Origin: Bacillus sp. IITD106
GTDB lineage: Bacteria; Bacillota; Bacilli; Bacillales; Bacillaceae_C
Direction of reading: 5' to 3'
DNA: 32,491 nt
Assembly: GCF_019459225.1 (NCBI RefSeq)
Contig: NZ_JAIAZY010000045.1
Coordinates: 1 to 32,491 of the forward strand
The notes beneath the pieces were generated by a model. The model was not told where the DNA came from, did not search any database, and worked only from the letters and a program-made list of their open reading frames with translations. The stretch's first letter is position 1. Each line of letters opens with the position of its first letter. The position numbers and the translations under genes are program-made. Below, piece after piece: positions 1-8,083 of the stretch.

Positions 1-79
1 CTCAGGTCCGCTCGACTTGCATGTATTAGGCACGCCGCCAGCGTTCGTCCTGAGCCAGGATCAAACTCTCATATAAGTA
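1..79 (-). rRNA. rrs: 16S rRNA, 5' end (partial)
   Basis: The reverse complement of this edge contains the near-universal 16S start AGAGTTTGATCCTGGCTCAG, followed by the GACGAACGCTGGCGGCGTGCC block. The gene is transcribed on the minus strand and leaves the window at base 1, so only about 79 nt are present. The mature 5' end is placed roughly nine bases before AGAGTTTG, by analogy with other Bacillaceae; its exact position is uncertain by a few bases. The neighbouring ygxA and ygzB match the flank of an rRNA operon in B. subtilis. Confidence 0.97.
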
Positions 80-182
80 GTTTGTTAGCTCATTTGCTGG
101 TCTTGCAAAATAAATAATTTAACGTTCGTTTCGTTCAGTTTTCAAAGATCAAACTCGCTCACTTTCTGACAGCGACTTTTTA

Positions 183-211
183 ATACTATCATCTTGTGAA
201 GCGAAAGTCAA
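183..211 (-). promoter_or_regulatory. rrn promoter P2 (proximal)
   Basis: Minus-strand TTGACT (206-211), a 17 bp spacer and TAGTAT (183-188), about 105 bp before the 16S 5' end. It is the second of two tandem sigma-A-type promoters, the usual arrangement for Bacillus rrn operons. The leader between here and the 16S gene is typical rRNA leader and contains no gene. Confidence 0.75.
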
Positions 212-270
212 TCGTTTTTTTCATGTCGCTTTTTAACAACTTTTTTCAATCTCTTACAGCGACGTTTACT

Positions 271-299
271 AATATAACAAGTTACTTTAATCTCGTCAA
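271..299 (-). promoter_or_regulatory. rrn promoter P1 (distal)
   Basis: Minus-strand TTGACG (294-299), a 17 bp spacer and TATATT (271-276), with an A/T-rich stretch upstream (300-325) that could act as an UP element. It sits just downstream of the ygxA stop codon. Confidence 0.8.
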
Positions 300-328
300 T
301 AGAAATTTTTTAAAAAAGAATAAATGAC

Positions 329-1195
329 TTATTTTTTTACCTGATAACATCGATGATATAATCCCGGTCCTTTTGTTTCGATCTCTACAACTTGAACAAT
401 ATCCTTTTCAATTAAGTATTCTAACAAGAGACTAAAATCCACACCGTAATGAACAATTTCAGGATGTTCAGATATTTCGTCCATACTCCATTGATCCCTT
501 GTTTCCATAACTTCTAATAGATGCGCTGCTCCAACAGGAGTTCTTGAAAATATTAAAAATTCACTTGCAAGAAATAAAAGCTCTAATCTTTTTTCAATCG
601 GCTCTTCACTTTTAATCAATTCCTCGTACAGTTTGAAAATTTCTGGTTCAATATGCTTTACCTGATTCCAAACTGTAAGTTCAGGATGAAAGCCATCTTC
701 AATAATAGACAGCCTACCTAAATGATGGAGGGAATGTACGATATGATTAAAAGCATCTAAATATTGACCAGATTCAAAAAAGGCTTTTCCATCCATGTAT
801 CTTCTTATTAATTTCGCAAATTCCAAGCCAATTTTTATTTTCCTTCCAAAGAAAGGAAATTCTTGCAGTTCCGTTTTTAATTTTTCCATATAATCGTTTC
901 TATCAAATAATACTTTTCCTTCATATATCCATTCAACAATTCGGCGATTCGAACCAAGAAGCAACCATTCTTGAAGTTGCTTTTCACTAACTATATGTAA
1001 TGCGGCCTTTTTATTTTCGTATTGGTAATGTTTTATATAAACGGGTTGTTTTTGTTCCTTTACAATCATTAATAAAATCACATCGAACATATCCGTTAAA
1101 GTAGTTGCTTTATGGTTTTTTTCAATTTTGATTATCCCTAAAGTATTATCTTGGCTTGCTCTTTCCTGATATATAGGCCTCAAGATGTCTTCCAT
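329..1195 (-). CDS. ygxA: YgxA, nucleotidyltransferase-like protein
   Basis: Encodes 288 aa matching the YgxA family, a nucleotidyltransferase-like fold of unknown substrate that sits next to an rRNA operon in Bacillus. The frame is open to a TTG at 1264, but I place the start at the ATG at 1195 (MEDILRPIYQERASQ) because a strong GGAGGG lies six bases before it. The sequence is soluble, with no signal peptide or membrane segment. It ends about 30 bp before rrn promoter P1, with no obvious terminator between, so readthrough into rrn is possible. Identification rests on remembered family sequence and synteny with ygzB and rrn; biochemical role unknown. Confidence 0.85.
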   Translation of the reverse strand: MEDILRPIYQERASQDNTLGIIKIEKNHKATTLTDMFDVILLMIVKEQKQPVYIKHYQYENKKAALHIVSEKQLQEWLLLGSNRRIVEWIYEGKVLFDRNDYMEKLKTELQEFPFFGRKIKIGLEFAKLIRRYMDGKAFFESGQYLDAFNHIVHSLHHLGRLSIIEDGFHPELTVWNQVKHIEPEIFKLYEELIKSEEPIEKRLELLFLASEFLIFSRTPVGAAHLLEVMETRDQWSMDEISEHPEIVHYGVDFSLLLEYLIEKDIVQVVEIETKGPGLYHRCYQVKK

Positions 1196-1336
1196 TGTAT
1201 ACCCTCCAAAAACATTTTCCTTATTTCTTTTCGACAGTGATTTAATTATTTCCTGCTTGTTCAATCAATCGCCTTAATATTGTAAGATGTTTTAAGGTGA
1301 TTATGATATAGTTTATTTTCAGGAGGGTCTTATAAG

Positions 1337-1696
1337 ATGAATAAAAAATATTCAAGTAAAATTAATAAAATACGAAGTTTCGCATTATCTTTAGTATTTA
1401 TTGGTTTTATCATTATGTATGTTGGGATTTTCTTTAAAAATCACATTATTATTATGACTATTTTTATGTTATTAGGGCTATTGTCAATTATCGCAAGTAC
1501 GGTCGTTTACTTTTGGATTGGAATGCTTTCCACTAAAGCATTGCAAGTGGTTTGTCCAAATTGCGGCAAGCATACAAAAATATTAGGGCGGGTGGATATG
1601 TGCATGTATTGCCGTGAGCCGCTTACAGTCGATCCTAACTTAGAAGGAAAAGAATTTGATGAAAAATATAATAAAAAAAGAATTAATAAGGATTAA
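1337..1696 (+). CDS. ygzB: YgzB, UPF0295 membrane protein with zinc-ribbon-like tail
   Basis: 119 aa, beginning [18 protein letters not shown]. Two hydrophobic segments (about residues 13-33 and 38-62) are followed by a soluble tail with CPNCGKHTK and CMYCREPL, two CxxC pairs that look able to bind zinc. Length and sequence fit YgzB (UPF0295), whose function is unknown. AGGAGGG lies about ten bases before the ATG. Upstream is TGATATAGT, readable as an extended -10. It is divergent from ygxA, as in B. subtilis. In B. subtilis perR follows directly; here a ~5.8 kb block intervenes. Confidence 0.92.
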   Translation: MNKKYSSKINKIRSFALSLVFIGFIIMYVGIFFKNHIIIMTIFMLLGLLSIIASTVVYFWIGMLSTKALQVVCPNCGKHTKILGRVDMCMYCREPLTVDPNLEGKEFDEKYNKKRINKD

Positions 1697-1742
1697 TCAT
1701 CAAAGATTTTTGAAAAAATGAATCTTTATAATGGTGATGTTA

Positions 1743-2363
1743 ATGAACATATTAAATAGTAGACTATACAGCATACTCGAGGTTTTATCTTTTTTCTTCT
1801 TATTAAATATTCTATGGTTTTTAATGTGTCTGCCGATCATTACAATCTTTCCAGCTACAGCTGCGATGTTTGCAGTGATCCGCCAATGGGTTATGAAAAA
1901 AGATTCAGCCATATTCATTCCTTTTTTCCGTTTCTTTAAAGAAAATTTTTTGCAGAGTTTCGTTATCGGCATCATTTTCTTTGTTTTTACCAGCATCCTT
2001 TACGTTGATTTCAAACTGGTTCACACGTTCAATCCAAAGTTACATATTTTTTTATTTGCTTCCTTATATTTACTTGGATTAATTGGCACTTTTACATTGG
2101 TTTATGTATTTCCGATGATGGTTCATTATCGGCTCACTTTATGGAGAGTGATAAAGAATTCATTTTTCTTTTCGATAAGGTATGTTCTTTCAACTGTTCT
2201 ATGCGTATTAATTTTATTGGCAATGGACTATTTGCTGTTCAATCTCCCCGTCTTGTTTTTAGTTATTTTCAGCTTTGTTGCATATCTTATTTTTATCATT
2301 TGCTATAGTAGATTTCGGAAAGAGGAGGCATTGGCGGCGGGGCAAAATAAAGAAAATGAATAA
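1743..2363 (+). CDS. DUF624 (YesL-like) membrane protein
   Basis: About 206 aa with five or six predicted membrane segments and the DUF624 feel of YesL: an N-terminal hydrophobic segment containing WFLMCLPIITIFPATAA, then alternating helices and a basic C-terminus. YesL-type proteins commonly sit beside LplABC/YtcQ-type sugar importers, and here the gene converges on such an importer. Function is not established. Three in-frame ATGs (1731, 1737, 1743) are possible. I favour 1743 because GGTGAT precedes it closely, but no strong ribosome site is visible, so the start is uncertain by up to four codons. Confidence 0.75.
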   Translation: MNILNSRLYSILEVLSFFFLLNILWFLMCLPIITIFPATAAMFAVIRQWVMKKDSAIFIPFFRFFKENFLQSFVIGIIFFVFTSILYVDFKLVHTFNPKLHIFLFASLYLLGLIGTFTLVYVFPMMVHYRLTLWRVIKNSFFFSIRYVLSTVLCVLILLAMDYLLFNLPVLFLVIFSFVAYLIFIICYSRFRKEEALAAGQNKENE

Positions 2364-2366
2364 AAT

Positions 2367-2404
2367 AAAAGCAAGCTCCCTTCATTTGCAGGCAGCTTGC
2401 TTTT
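2367..2404. terminator. Bidirectional terminator between DUF624 gene and permease gene
   Basis: A perfect 11 bp stem, AAAAGCAAGCT (2367-2377) with AGCTTGCTTTT (2394-2404), and a 16 nt loop. A-run and T-run flank both sides, so it can serve both convergent genes. Confidence 0.85.
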
Positions 2405-2408
2405 ATAT

Positions 2409-3293
2409 TTATCCTTTTATAGAACCGATCATTGCACCTTTTGCAAAATGTTTTTGCAAGAATGGATAAATAACCAAAATTGGAACGGTAGCCACTACGA
2501 TAGAGGCCATACGAACTGTAAATTCTGATATATTCCTCTGCATTCCAATTCCAGTTCCACCGCCGGTAGCCTTGAGCATTTGAGATGTGTTGCTGATCAT
2601 ATCCCTAAGCATCGCTTGAAGTTGCCACTTATCCTTATCGGTTATATATAGAATGGTAGAGAAGAAATCGTTCCAATAAAACACGGCAATAAATAAGCCG
2701 ATGGTAGCCAATACCGGTTTAGATAACGGAAGAACAATCCTAAAAAATACTGTAAGGTCATTCGCACCATCGATTTTCGCCGCCTCTTCCAACGTATCCG
2801 GAATACCTTTAAAAAAGCTTCTCATGACGAATATATTAAAGGCGCTAATTAAGTTAGGTAAAATCAGAGCCCATAGTGTATTCATCATCCCTAACATTTT
2901 TACCAACAAATAACTCGGAACTAATCCCCCGTTAAACAGCATTGTAAAGAGGATCAAGAACGAAACAAAACCTCCACCCCTTAAACGGTTTTTCGAAATG
3001 GCATATGCTGTAGTTGCTGTAAAGAAAGTGCCTAAAAAAGTACCAGCGATTGTAACAATAATTGTCGTCCTAAAACTTGTCAAAAAAGAGGAGTTACTTA
3101 ATATAGCTTTGTAAGCTTCCAACGAAAAACCTGCTGGAAGAAGAAATAACCCCCCACCTGCCGCTAACTTCGCATCACTAATGGATCCCATAAACAAATA
3201 CCAGAAAGGGTAAATCATTACCACAATGAGGAGGCTCATGAAAATATAATTAAAGGCTGAAAAAATTTTCTCTCCTCTTGACATACCTATCAT
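2409..3293 (-). CDS. Carbohydrate ABC transporter permease, LplC/YtcP type
   Basis: 294 aa inner-membrane permease of the binding-protein-dependent type, six predicted helices. The cytoplasmic EAA loop reads EEAAKIDGANDLTVFF, with the conserved G, in the second half; this is the contact to the ATPase. The C-terminus (ending GAMIGSIKG) is typical of LplC/YtcP. GGGGG sits seven bases before the ATG. It is the last gene of the importer operon, 12 bp after the partner permease. No ATPase is encoded in the cluster. That is usual for the Lpl group, which borrows a shared MsmX-like ATPase (known for the family, not shown here). Substrate unknown. Confidence 0.92.
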   Translation of the reverse strand: MIGMSRGEKIFSAFNYIFMSLLIVVMIYPFWYLFMGSISDAKLAAGGGLFLLPAGFSLEAYKAILSNSSFLTSFRTTIIVTIAGTFLGTFFTATTAYAISKNRLRGGGFVSFLILFTMLFNGGLVPSYLLVKMLGMMNTLWALILPNLISAFNIFVMRSFFKGIPDTLEEAAKIDGANDLTVFFRIVLPLSKPVLATIGLFIAVFYWNDFFSTILYITDKDKWQLQAMLRDMISNTSQMLKATGGGTGIGMQRNISEFTVRMASIVVATVPILVIYPFLQKHFAKGAMIGSIKG

Positions 3294-3305
3294 TTTTAAT
3301 CCCCC

Positions 3306-4268
3306 TTACCAAAGGCCGTCTTGACCTGTTTTCTTTACAATTTTATTTGCAGTTACGATAAGCACCAAGGCAATGAGTGACTTAAATAGTCCCGCAGCTG
3401 TCGCAAGACTATAGTTAGCTTCTTGAATACCTCTACGATAAACATACGTATCAATGATATCCGCAACATCATATACGAGGGGGCTATATAACAAATAAAT
3501 TTGAAAGAAACCAGCTTCAAGAATATTTCCAAGACTTAGGATTAACATAATAAGAATCACAGGGCGGATGGAAGGCAGTGTAACATGCCACATTTGTTTA
3601 AATTTATTCGCCCCGTCCATTCTTGCCGCCTCATAAAGATCCGGACTGACTCCGGTCATAGCCGCCAAGTAAATAATCGTTCCCCATCCCATTTCTTTAT
3701 ACACATCCGATATAATCAAAATGGATCGGAAATGATCTTTACTTGTTAGGAAATGAATCGGTTCACCTCCGAAAAGTTTAATAATATAGTTGAATAAGCC
3801 ATCAACAGGATTGAGGAATGTGATAATAATCCCCGCAAAAATAACCCAGGAAACGAAGTGTGGTAAATAAAGGATTGATTGTGTAAAACGCTTAAACACC
3901 ATATGTCGAAGCTCATTTAACAATAAAGCTAGAATAATTGGAGCAGGAAAGCCAAAAAGCAGCTTTAACACACTAATAATAAGGGTGTTCATAAATATTT
4001 GCTGAAAATCAGGTGTTCTAAACAGTCTTTCGAACTGTTCTAGCCCTACCCAAGGACTATTCATGATTCCTGAGAACATATTAAAATCTTTAAACGCTAT
4101 TACAACTCCATACATTGGCAAATACTTAAAAATAATCAGGTAAATTAAACCCGGTAATAATAGTAAGTATAAATATTTGTCACGTACAATATCCTTAAAA
4201 AACTGCTGAGTTTTACTTTTTTTAGGGAAGGAGGGAGGAGCTGTTTTTAATGTTTTTTGTGCTTCCAT
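3306..4268 (-). CDS. Carbohydrate ABC transporter permease, LplB type
   Basis: 320 aa permease with a long cytoplasmic N-terminus, then six predicted helices and an EAA loop containing YEAARMDGANKFKQMW. The end TGQDGLW is typical for LplB-family permeases. GGAGG lies upstream of the ATG. It pairs with the downstream permease to form the membrane channel. It follows the solute-binding lipoprotein gene after a 155 bp gap that contains a 10 bp hairpin, so expression relative to the lipoprotein may be lowered. Confidence 0.92.
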   Translation of the reverse strand: MEAQKTLKTAPPSFPKKSKTQQFFKDIVRDKYLYLLLLPGLIYLIIFKYLPMYGVVIAFKDFNMFSGIMNSPWVGLEQFERLFRTPDFQQIFMNTLIISVLKLLFGFPAPIILALLLNELRHMVFKRFTQSILYLPHFVSWVIFAGIIITFLNPVDGLFNYIIKLFGGEPIHFLTSKDHFRSILIISDVYKEMGWGTIIYLAAMTGVSPDLYEAARMDGANKFKQMWHVTLPSIRPVILIMLILSLGNILEAGFFQIYLLYSPLVYDVADIIDTYVYRRGIQEANYSLATAAGLFKSLIALVLIVTANKIVKKTGQDGLW

Positions 4269-4391
4269 AGATTGATACCTCCGTTTATTGCGTCAAGCTG
4301 GGCCCCAACTTCGTACGATACTCCTTAAAATATGTTGGAAGAACTTTTGAAAACAACATAAGCATTACTTGTATTCGTTACTTGATAAATG

Positions 4392-4415
4392 TGAGTTCTC
4401 CAAAAGGAGAACTCA
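4392..4415 (-). promoter_or_regulatory. Intercistronic hairpin after the lipoprotein gene
   Basis: A perfect 10 bp stem TGAGTTCTCC / GGAGAACTCA with a four-base loop, nine bases after the lipoprotein stop codon. The following bases on the transcript are not a strong T-run. It is better read as an mRNA-stabilising or partial attenuation hairpin that gives more binding protein than permease; this is an inference. Confidence 0.6.
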
Positions 4416-4423
4416 ACACTATT

Positions 4424-6004
4424 TTATTTATAAGCTTCAATATTTTCGTCATACCATTTTTCAAACTCTTTATATTGCTTGTCCTGTTCGGAATACAGTT
4501 TATTAGCTTCTTCATCTATTTCCTTTCCGCCTAAACCAGGATACTGATTTACAAAATCATCAAAAGCGCTAAGTGGAAGTTCCCCGGAAATGATGCCCCA
4601 GAACGTTTCATCTCTAAGCTTAGTAACATCTGCTCCATATTCTACCCAAGCAGGACGATCTAAAGATTTAAAGAATACAATCTTTTCTCTCATTGGCATA
4701 GATGACTTTGCACGCTCATTAAATAGCTCAATTACTTCAGGCGTATTTTCAAGATTCGCCTCATCTTTTCGTTGAATATACCAATCATAGTTTCCTAGAC
4801 CAAGTTTATTTTTCTCTTCTGGCCCAACTTTACTCTTATATTGACCGTCAACGATTTCGTAATGCTCCCCTTCTTTTCCGAATTTTATCAATTTATTTGT
4901 TTCAGGGGATGCGATGCGATCTAACACCTTGACTACGGTTTCAGGATCTTTCGCACCGGCAGTGACGGATAAGAAACACCAACCAATTTCATCAGAAGGG
5001 AGATCTGAAGCAAAGCCATCGGGACCACTTACTGGGTCAATCTGCATATACTCTCCATCTGGATTTAGCGATTTAAAAGATTGATGAACACTGAAATCAG
5101 GGTTAAAGAATGCTACCCAACGATACATCGAGCCGATTTTACCACTTGCCAAAATGTCATCAACTTGAGCTTGTTCAATTGGTGAAACCATACGGGGATC
5201 AATAACGCCCTCTTTATAAAGCCCTTGCAAAATTCCTAATACTTCTTTTACTTGTGGCATCGTTGCACCGTATTTAACTGTACCGTCATCCTGAATGATA
5301 AATTGGTCAGGATCTGCGCCATATGCATAAAAGAAAGGAGCAAATGAACGATATAGGTTATCTCCTGATAAACCATATGTATCAGCTTTGCCATTTCCAT
5401 CCGGATCATTTTTTGTAAACGCACGGAGAACATCAATATATTCATCTAATGTTTTCGGTACTTCCAAGTTTAACTTTTCCAACCAGTCTTTGCGGATAAG
5501 AGTAGTCATAGTTCCAGGTTCAGATACATCTCCAGGAATTCTAAAAATCTTACCTGATGGATCCCAATGATAAAAAAGAGTTTCCTTTGAATAGTAGTTA
5601 ATAATGTTTTTTCCATCTTTTTGCAAGTAAGGGACTAAATCAACTAACGCTCCATTTTTAGCCCAACTATTAAATTCTTTATTCATATCCCAATGCCACA
5701 TAACATCAGGCATTTCTTTCTTGTCACTCATTAGAAGATTGATTTTTGTTTTTGCATCTTCCCAACCTGGCAAGAAAACATTATTGATGTCAATTTTTCT
5801 GCCTAAATGTTCAGTTAAATCTTCTTCAAGTGCTTTTTCAGCCCATGAATCTGGAGTCTTAGGTCCACCCATTAAAGCTAAGCTCACTTTTAAAGGACCT
5901 GTTCCATCATCGCTACCTTTACCACTGGAATCTTTCGAACAAGCGGCAAGGAATGATGATAGAGCCAAAACAATCACTAGTAAAGATAATAATCCTTTTT
6001 TCAA
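4424..6004 (-). CDS. Extracellular solute-binding lipoprotein, LplA/YtcQ type
   Basis: 526 aa. The N-terminus has a basic start, a hydrophobic core and the lipobox LAAC with the lipidated Cys at residue 22, followed by a Ser/Gly/Asp-rich linker. The mature part is a family-1 solute-binding protein of the large LplA kind (segments such as DPDGNGKADTYGLSGDN in the middle). It would capture an oligosaccharide or sugar at the outer face of the membrane and deliver it to the two permeases encoded downstream. The start is supported by GGGGGAGAATTGG upstream. Substrate cannot be read from sequence; members handle pectin- or glycan-derived oligosaccharides. Confidence 0.92.
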   Translation of the reverse strand: MKKGLLSLLVIVLALSSFLAACSKDSSGKGSDDGTGPLKVSLALMGGPKTPDSWAEKALEEDLTEHLGRKIDINNVFLPGWEDAKTKINLLMSDKKEMPDVMWHWDMNKEFNSWAKNGALVDLVPYLQKDGKNIINYYSKETLFYHWDPSGKIFRIPGDVSEPGTMTTLIRKDWLEKLNLEVPKTLDEYIDVLRAFTKNDPDGNGKADTYGLSGDNLYRSFAPFFYAYGADPDQFIIQDDGTVKYGATMPQVKEVLGILQGLYKEGVIDPRMVSPIEQAQVDDILASGKIGSMYRWVAFFNPDFSVHQSFKSLNPDGEYMQIDPVSGPDGFASDLPSDEIGWCFLSVTAGAKDPETVVKVLDRIASPETNKLIKFGKEGEHYEIVDGQYKSKVGPEEKNKLGLGNYDWYIQRKDEANLENTPEVIELFNERAKSSMPMREKIVFFKSLDRPAWVEYGADVTKLRDETFWGIISGELPLSAFDDFVNQYPGLGGKEIDEEANKLYSEQDKQYKEFEKWYDENIEAYK

Positions 6005-6169
6005 CCAATTCTCCCCCTTGATTTTTTAATTGAACTATGAATTCTGATAACTGGATGCGTTTTCACATTTAACTAAAAAAATGTAAAAGCGATTTCAGAA
6101 TGTCATAATCCATTGGAAAGTTGTTAGCTGTTTTTTAACTCTCCTCATTTTTAGTTATCTTGTTAGTTT

Positions 6170-6199
6170 ATTTTATTATTTGTTAGCTAACAACCGCAA
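6170..6199 (-). promoter_or_regulatory. Promoter of the lipoprotein-permease operon
   Basis: Minus-strand TTGCGG (6194-6199), 18 bp spacer, TAAAAT (6170-6175). The whole spacer is nearly filled by the perfect operator palindrome at 6180-6193. It directs transcription toward the lipoprotein gene at 6004. The 6005-6328 gap holds this promoter, the operators and the lacI-type terminator, and no gene. Confidence 0.65.
6180..6193. promoter_or_regulatory. LacI-family operator, perfect palindrome
   Basis: TTGTTAGCTAACAA is a perfect 14 bp palindrome with a central CpG-like GC step, the form bound by LacI/GalR dimers. It lies inside the promoter spacer. Partial copies downstream, TTGTTAGTTT (6159-6168) and TTGTTAGCTG (6121-6130), may be secondary half-sites. 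The LacI-type gene next door is the obvious candidate regulator. Confidence 0.7.
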
Positions 6200-6262
6200 C
6201 TTAATTTTATATTAATTAGTGTGGGTTGGCAATAAGAATTTTTTGAATTGAATTTTCAAATG

Positions 6263-6308
6263 AAAAAAACCTTTGTCATACTGCTTTTTGGATGACAAAG
6301 GTTTTTTT
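6263..6308. terminator. Terminator after the lacI-type gene
   Basis: A perfect 17 bp inverted repeat, AAAAAAACCTTTGTCAT (6263-6279) with ATGACAAAGGTTTTTTT (6292-6308), 12-base loop, about 20 bp past the repressor stop codon. It separates repressor transcription from the importer promoter. Confidence 0.88.
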
Positions 6309-6328
6309 GCTATATTCAATAATGTTCA

Positions 6329-7405
6329 TTACTTATTACGCTTTTTTAATTCTAATATTGAGTCACGATAAATAATGGAAGAGATTAGTATCACTTTCTC
6401 ATAGGATGTATTTTTTTTCTTAATTCTTCTAATTAACATTTCTACCGATCTTGATCCCATTTCATTTTTCTGTACATTTACTGTTGTAATGGTCGGGGTG
6501 GTTAGATAGGAATCTTCGGTGTTATCAAATCCTGTTATTGATATATCATGCGGAACTTGAAGACCTAATTTTTTTATTGCCAAAATCGTACATTTGGCAA
6601 TTGAATCGTTAGCACAAACAATAGCAGTTGGAAGTTGATTGTGATCCTTTTTAACTTTTAGCCACGCATGTACTTCTTTGATTGTTACTTCTTCATCGCT
6701 CCCACTAAACTCAAAGAAATGATTATCTTTACCAATAAATAACTCAGCGTTTTCCATAGCCGTCTTGAATCCCAACCATCTATCATAGAAGCTGCGGGAC
6801 CATTCATTTTTACCAATAAAAGAAATATGTTTATGCCCAATTTCGAGTAATAAAGTTGTCAGTGCAAAGGAAGAGTCATAATTATTAACAAATATAGTAT
6901 CGGTTGGAACTAAAGGATCTTCATGGTCTACCAAAACAATAGGTATATCGTATCGATTAATTTCAAGAAGGATAGCTGTAGGTATAAAACCAACGCCGAT
7001 TACCCCTAAAAAAGCATTTGGATTTATGTATGAAGAAAAATTTTCTGCACTATTCTCGGTCATAATAACGAGATCAAAACCCGAATTCTTCAGAGCATTC
7101 GTTATTGAATCCACTATTTTCCCCCAATAATTTGAATCCTGTGACTGAAATCGAACATTTGGCATTAATAGTAATACTGCCTTTTTATTTTGATCTTCTC
7201 CTAAAGGAAGATTTTCACTTTTTTGACTCACCTGTTTATTTTTTGGAGAAACATACCCTAATTGGGTAGCAACCTTAAAAACTTTTTCTTGTGTTGCAGG
7301 ACTAACGCCTCCCTTACCGGAAAGAGCTTTGGATACTACATACTTTGATACCCCTAGATAATCAGCAATTTGTTGCATAGTTACTTTTCTTTTCATTTTA
7401 TTCAC
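6329..7405 (-). CDS. LacI/GalR-family transcriptional repressor
   Basis: 358 aa. The N-terminal helix-turn-helix (about residues 8-30) contains MQQIADYLGVSKYVVSKAL, then a hinge helix, a linker rich in Lys/Gln/Asn (about 58-75) and a periplasmic-binding-protein-like effector domain to the end (motifs VVCANDS-like AIVCANDSIAK and SITGFDNTE). It is expected to bind a sugar effector and the palindrome at 6180-6193, controlling the importer operon on the same strand. The promoter is at 7446-7474. No copy of the operator is seen in its own promoter, so autoregulation is not evident. The native effector is unknown. Confidence 0.92.
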   Translation of the reverse strand: MNKMKRKVTMQQIADYLGVSKYVVSKALSGKGGVSPATQEKVFKVATQLGYVSPKNKQVSQKSENLPLGEDQNKKAVLLLMPNVRFQSQDSNYWGKIVDSITNALKNSGFDLVIMTENSAENFSSYINPNAFLGVIGVGFIPTAILLEINRYDIPIVLVDHEDPLVPTDTIFVNNYDSSFALTTLLLEIGHKHISFIGKNEWSRSFYDRWLGFKTAMENAELFIGKDNHFFEFSGSDEEVTIKEVHAWLKVKKDHNQLPTAIVCANDSIAKCTILAIKKLGLQVPHDISITGFDNTEDSYLTTPTITTVNVQKNEMGSRSVEMLIRRIKKKNTSYEKVILISSIIYRDSILELKKRNK

Positions 7406-7445
7406 CCCGAATTAATACAAACCCTATAGTATTTCAGTTATTTCC

Positions 7446-7474
7446 ATTATATCTCTCTACTTCTTTTATAACAA
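7446..7474 (-). promoter_or_regulatory. Promoter of the lacI-type gene
   Basis: Minus-strand TTGTTA (7469-7474), exactly 17 bp, TATAAT (7446-7451). A good sigma-A match, about 40 bp before the repressor start. Confidence 0.75.
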
Positions 7475-7548
7475 AATACATATATGTTATTATTGTTATG
7501 AAAACATAAATGAGCAAAAAAAATTACCCATTCATTAGGGCAATCTTT

Positions 7549-7986
7549 TTAGTGAGTTGTGCCTTTATTGCATTCCGGACATATACCATATATCTCCATG
7601 CGATGATGTCCAACTTTAAATCCGGTGACACTGGAAGCGAGTTGTTCAACCTCATCTAATCCTGGATAATGGAAATCGACTATTTTACCGCAATTTTCAC
7701 AGATAATATGATAATGTTCCGAAGTTACAAAATCAAATCTGCTAGAAGCGTCTCCATAAGTGAGTTCCTTTACAAGTCCGGCTTCTCGAAAAACACGCAA
7801 GTTGTTATATACGGTGGCAACGCTCATGTTTGGAAATTTACCTTCAAGTGATTTATAAATTTCATCGGCTGTTGGATGAGACATGGACTGAATCAAATAT
7901 TCCAAAATTGCATGACGTTGAGGTGTAATTCGGACTCCCGTCTCTTTCAATGTATGGATTGCTTCTTTTAATTGAATGTCTGACAT
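7549..7986 (-). CDS. perR: PerR, peroxide-sensing Fur-family repressor
   Basis: 145 aa, the same length as B. subtilis PerR. I start at the ATG at 7986 (MSDIQLKEA) because GAGGTG is seven bases upstream; the longer reading would place the ribosome site too close. All regulatory metal ligands are present in B. subtilis numbering (H37, D85, H91, H93, D104), as are the structural zinc cysteines C96, C99, C136 and C139. D85 is the residue separating true PerR from Fur-like paralogues. H37 and H91 are the residues oxidised by peroxide in the known protein. It represses peroxide-stress genes. A PerR box at its own promoter (8027-8041) points to autoregulation. bcp lies nearby. Confidence 0.97.
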   Translation of the reverse strand: MSDIQLKEAIHTLKETGVRITPQRHAILEYLIQSMSHPTADEIYKSLEGKFPNMSVATVYNNLRVFREAGLVKELTYGDASSRFDFVTSEHYHIICENCGKIVDFHYPGLDEVEQLASSVTGFKVGHHRMEIYGICPECNKGTTH

Positions 7987-8026
7987 CGCCATGCACCTCT
8001 TTTCTAAAATAAAATTCATTCTCTAT

Positions 8027-8041
8027 TTATAATACTTATAA
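8027..8041. promoter_or_regulatory. PerR box (autoregulatory)
   Basis: On the minus strand this reads TTATAAGTATTATAA, one base off the known PerR box TTATAATnATTATAA. It lies just after the perR -10, over the expected transcription start, where repressor binding would block initiation. Confidence 0.85.
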
Positions 8042-8043
8042 TT

Positions 8044-8073
8044 AGTGTACTAATAAATTAGTTTATTTGTCAA
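8044..8073 (-). promoter_or_regulatory. perR promoter
   Basis: Minus-strand TTGACA (8068-8073), 18 bp spacer, TACACT (8044-8049), about 60 bp before the perR start and inside the gap after the upstream adenosyltransferase gene. Confidence 0.75.
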
Positions 8074-8083
8074 TGTTTTAGCC

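Noticed and set aside
1700-1996. A 98-codon minus-strand frame overlapping the DUF624 gene
   Set aside because: It is antisense to a gene with clear membrane-protein character, and its own sequence is low-complexity and without a ribosome site.
5721-6029. Plus-strand frame over the start of the lipoprotein gene
   Set aside because: It is a mirror of the lipoprotein coding sequence and runs against its promoter; no independent support.
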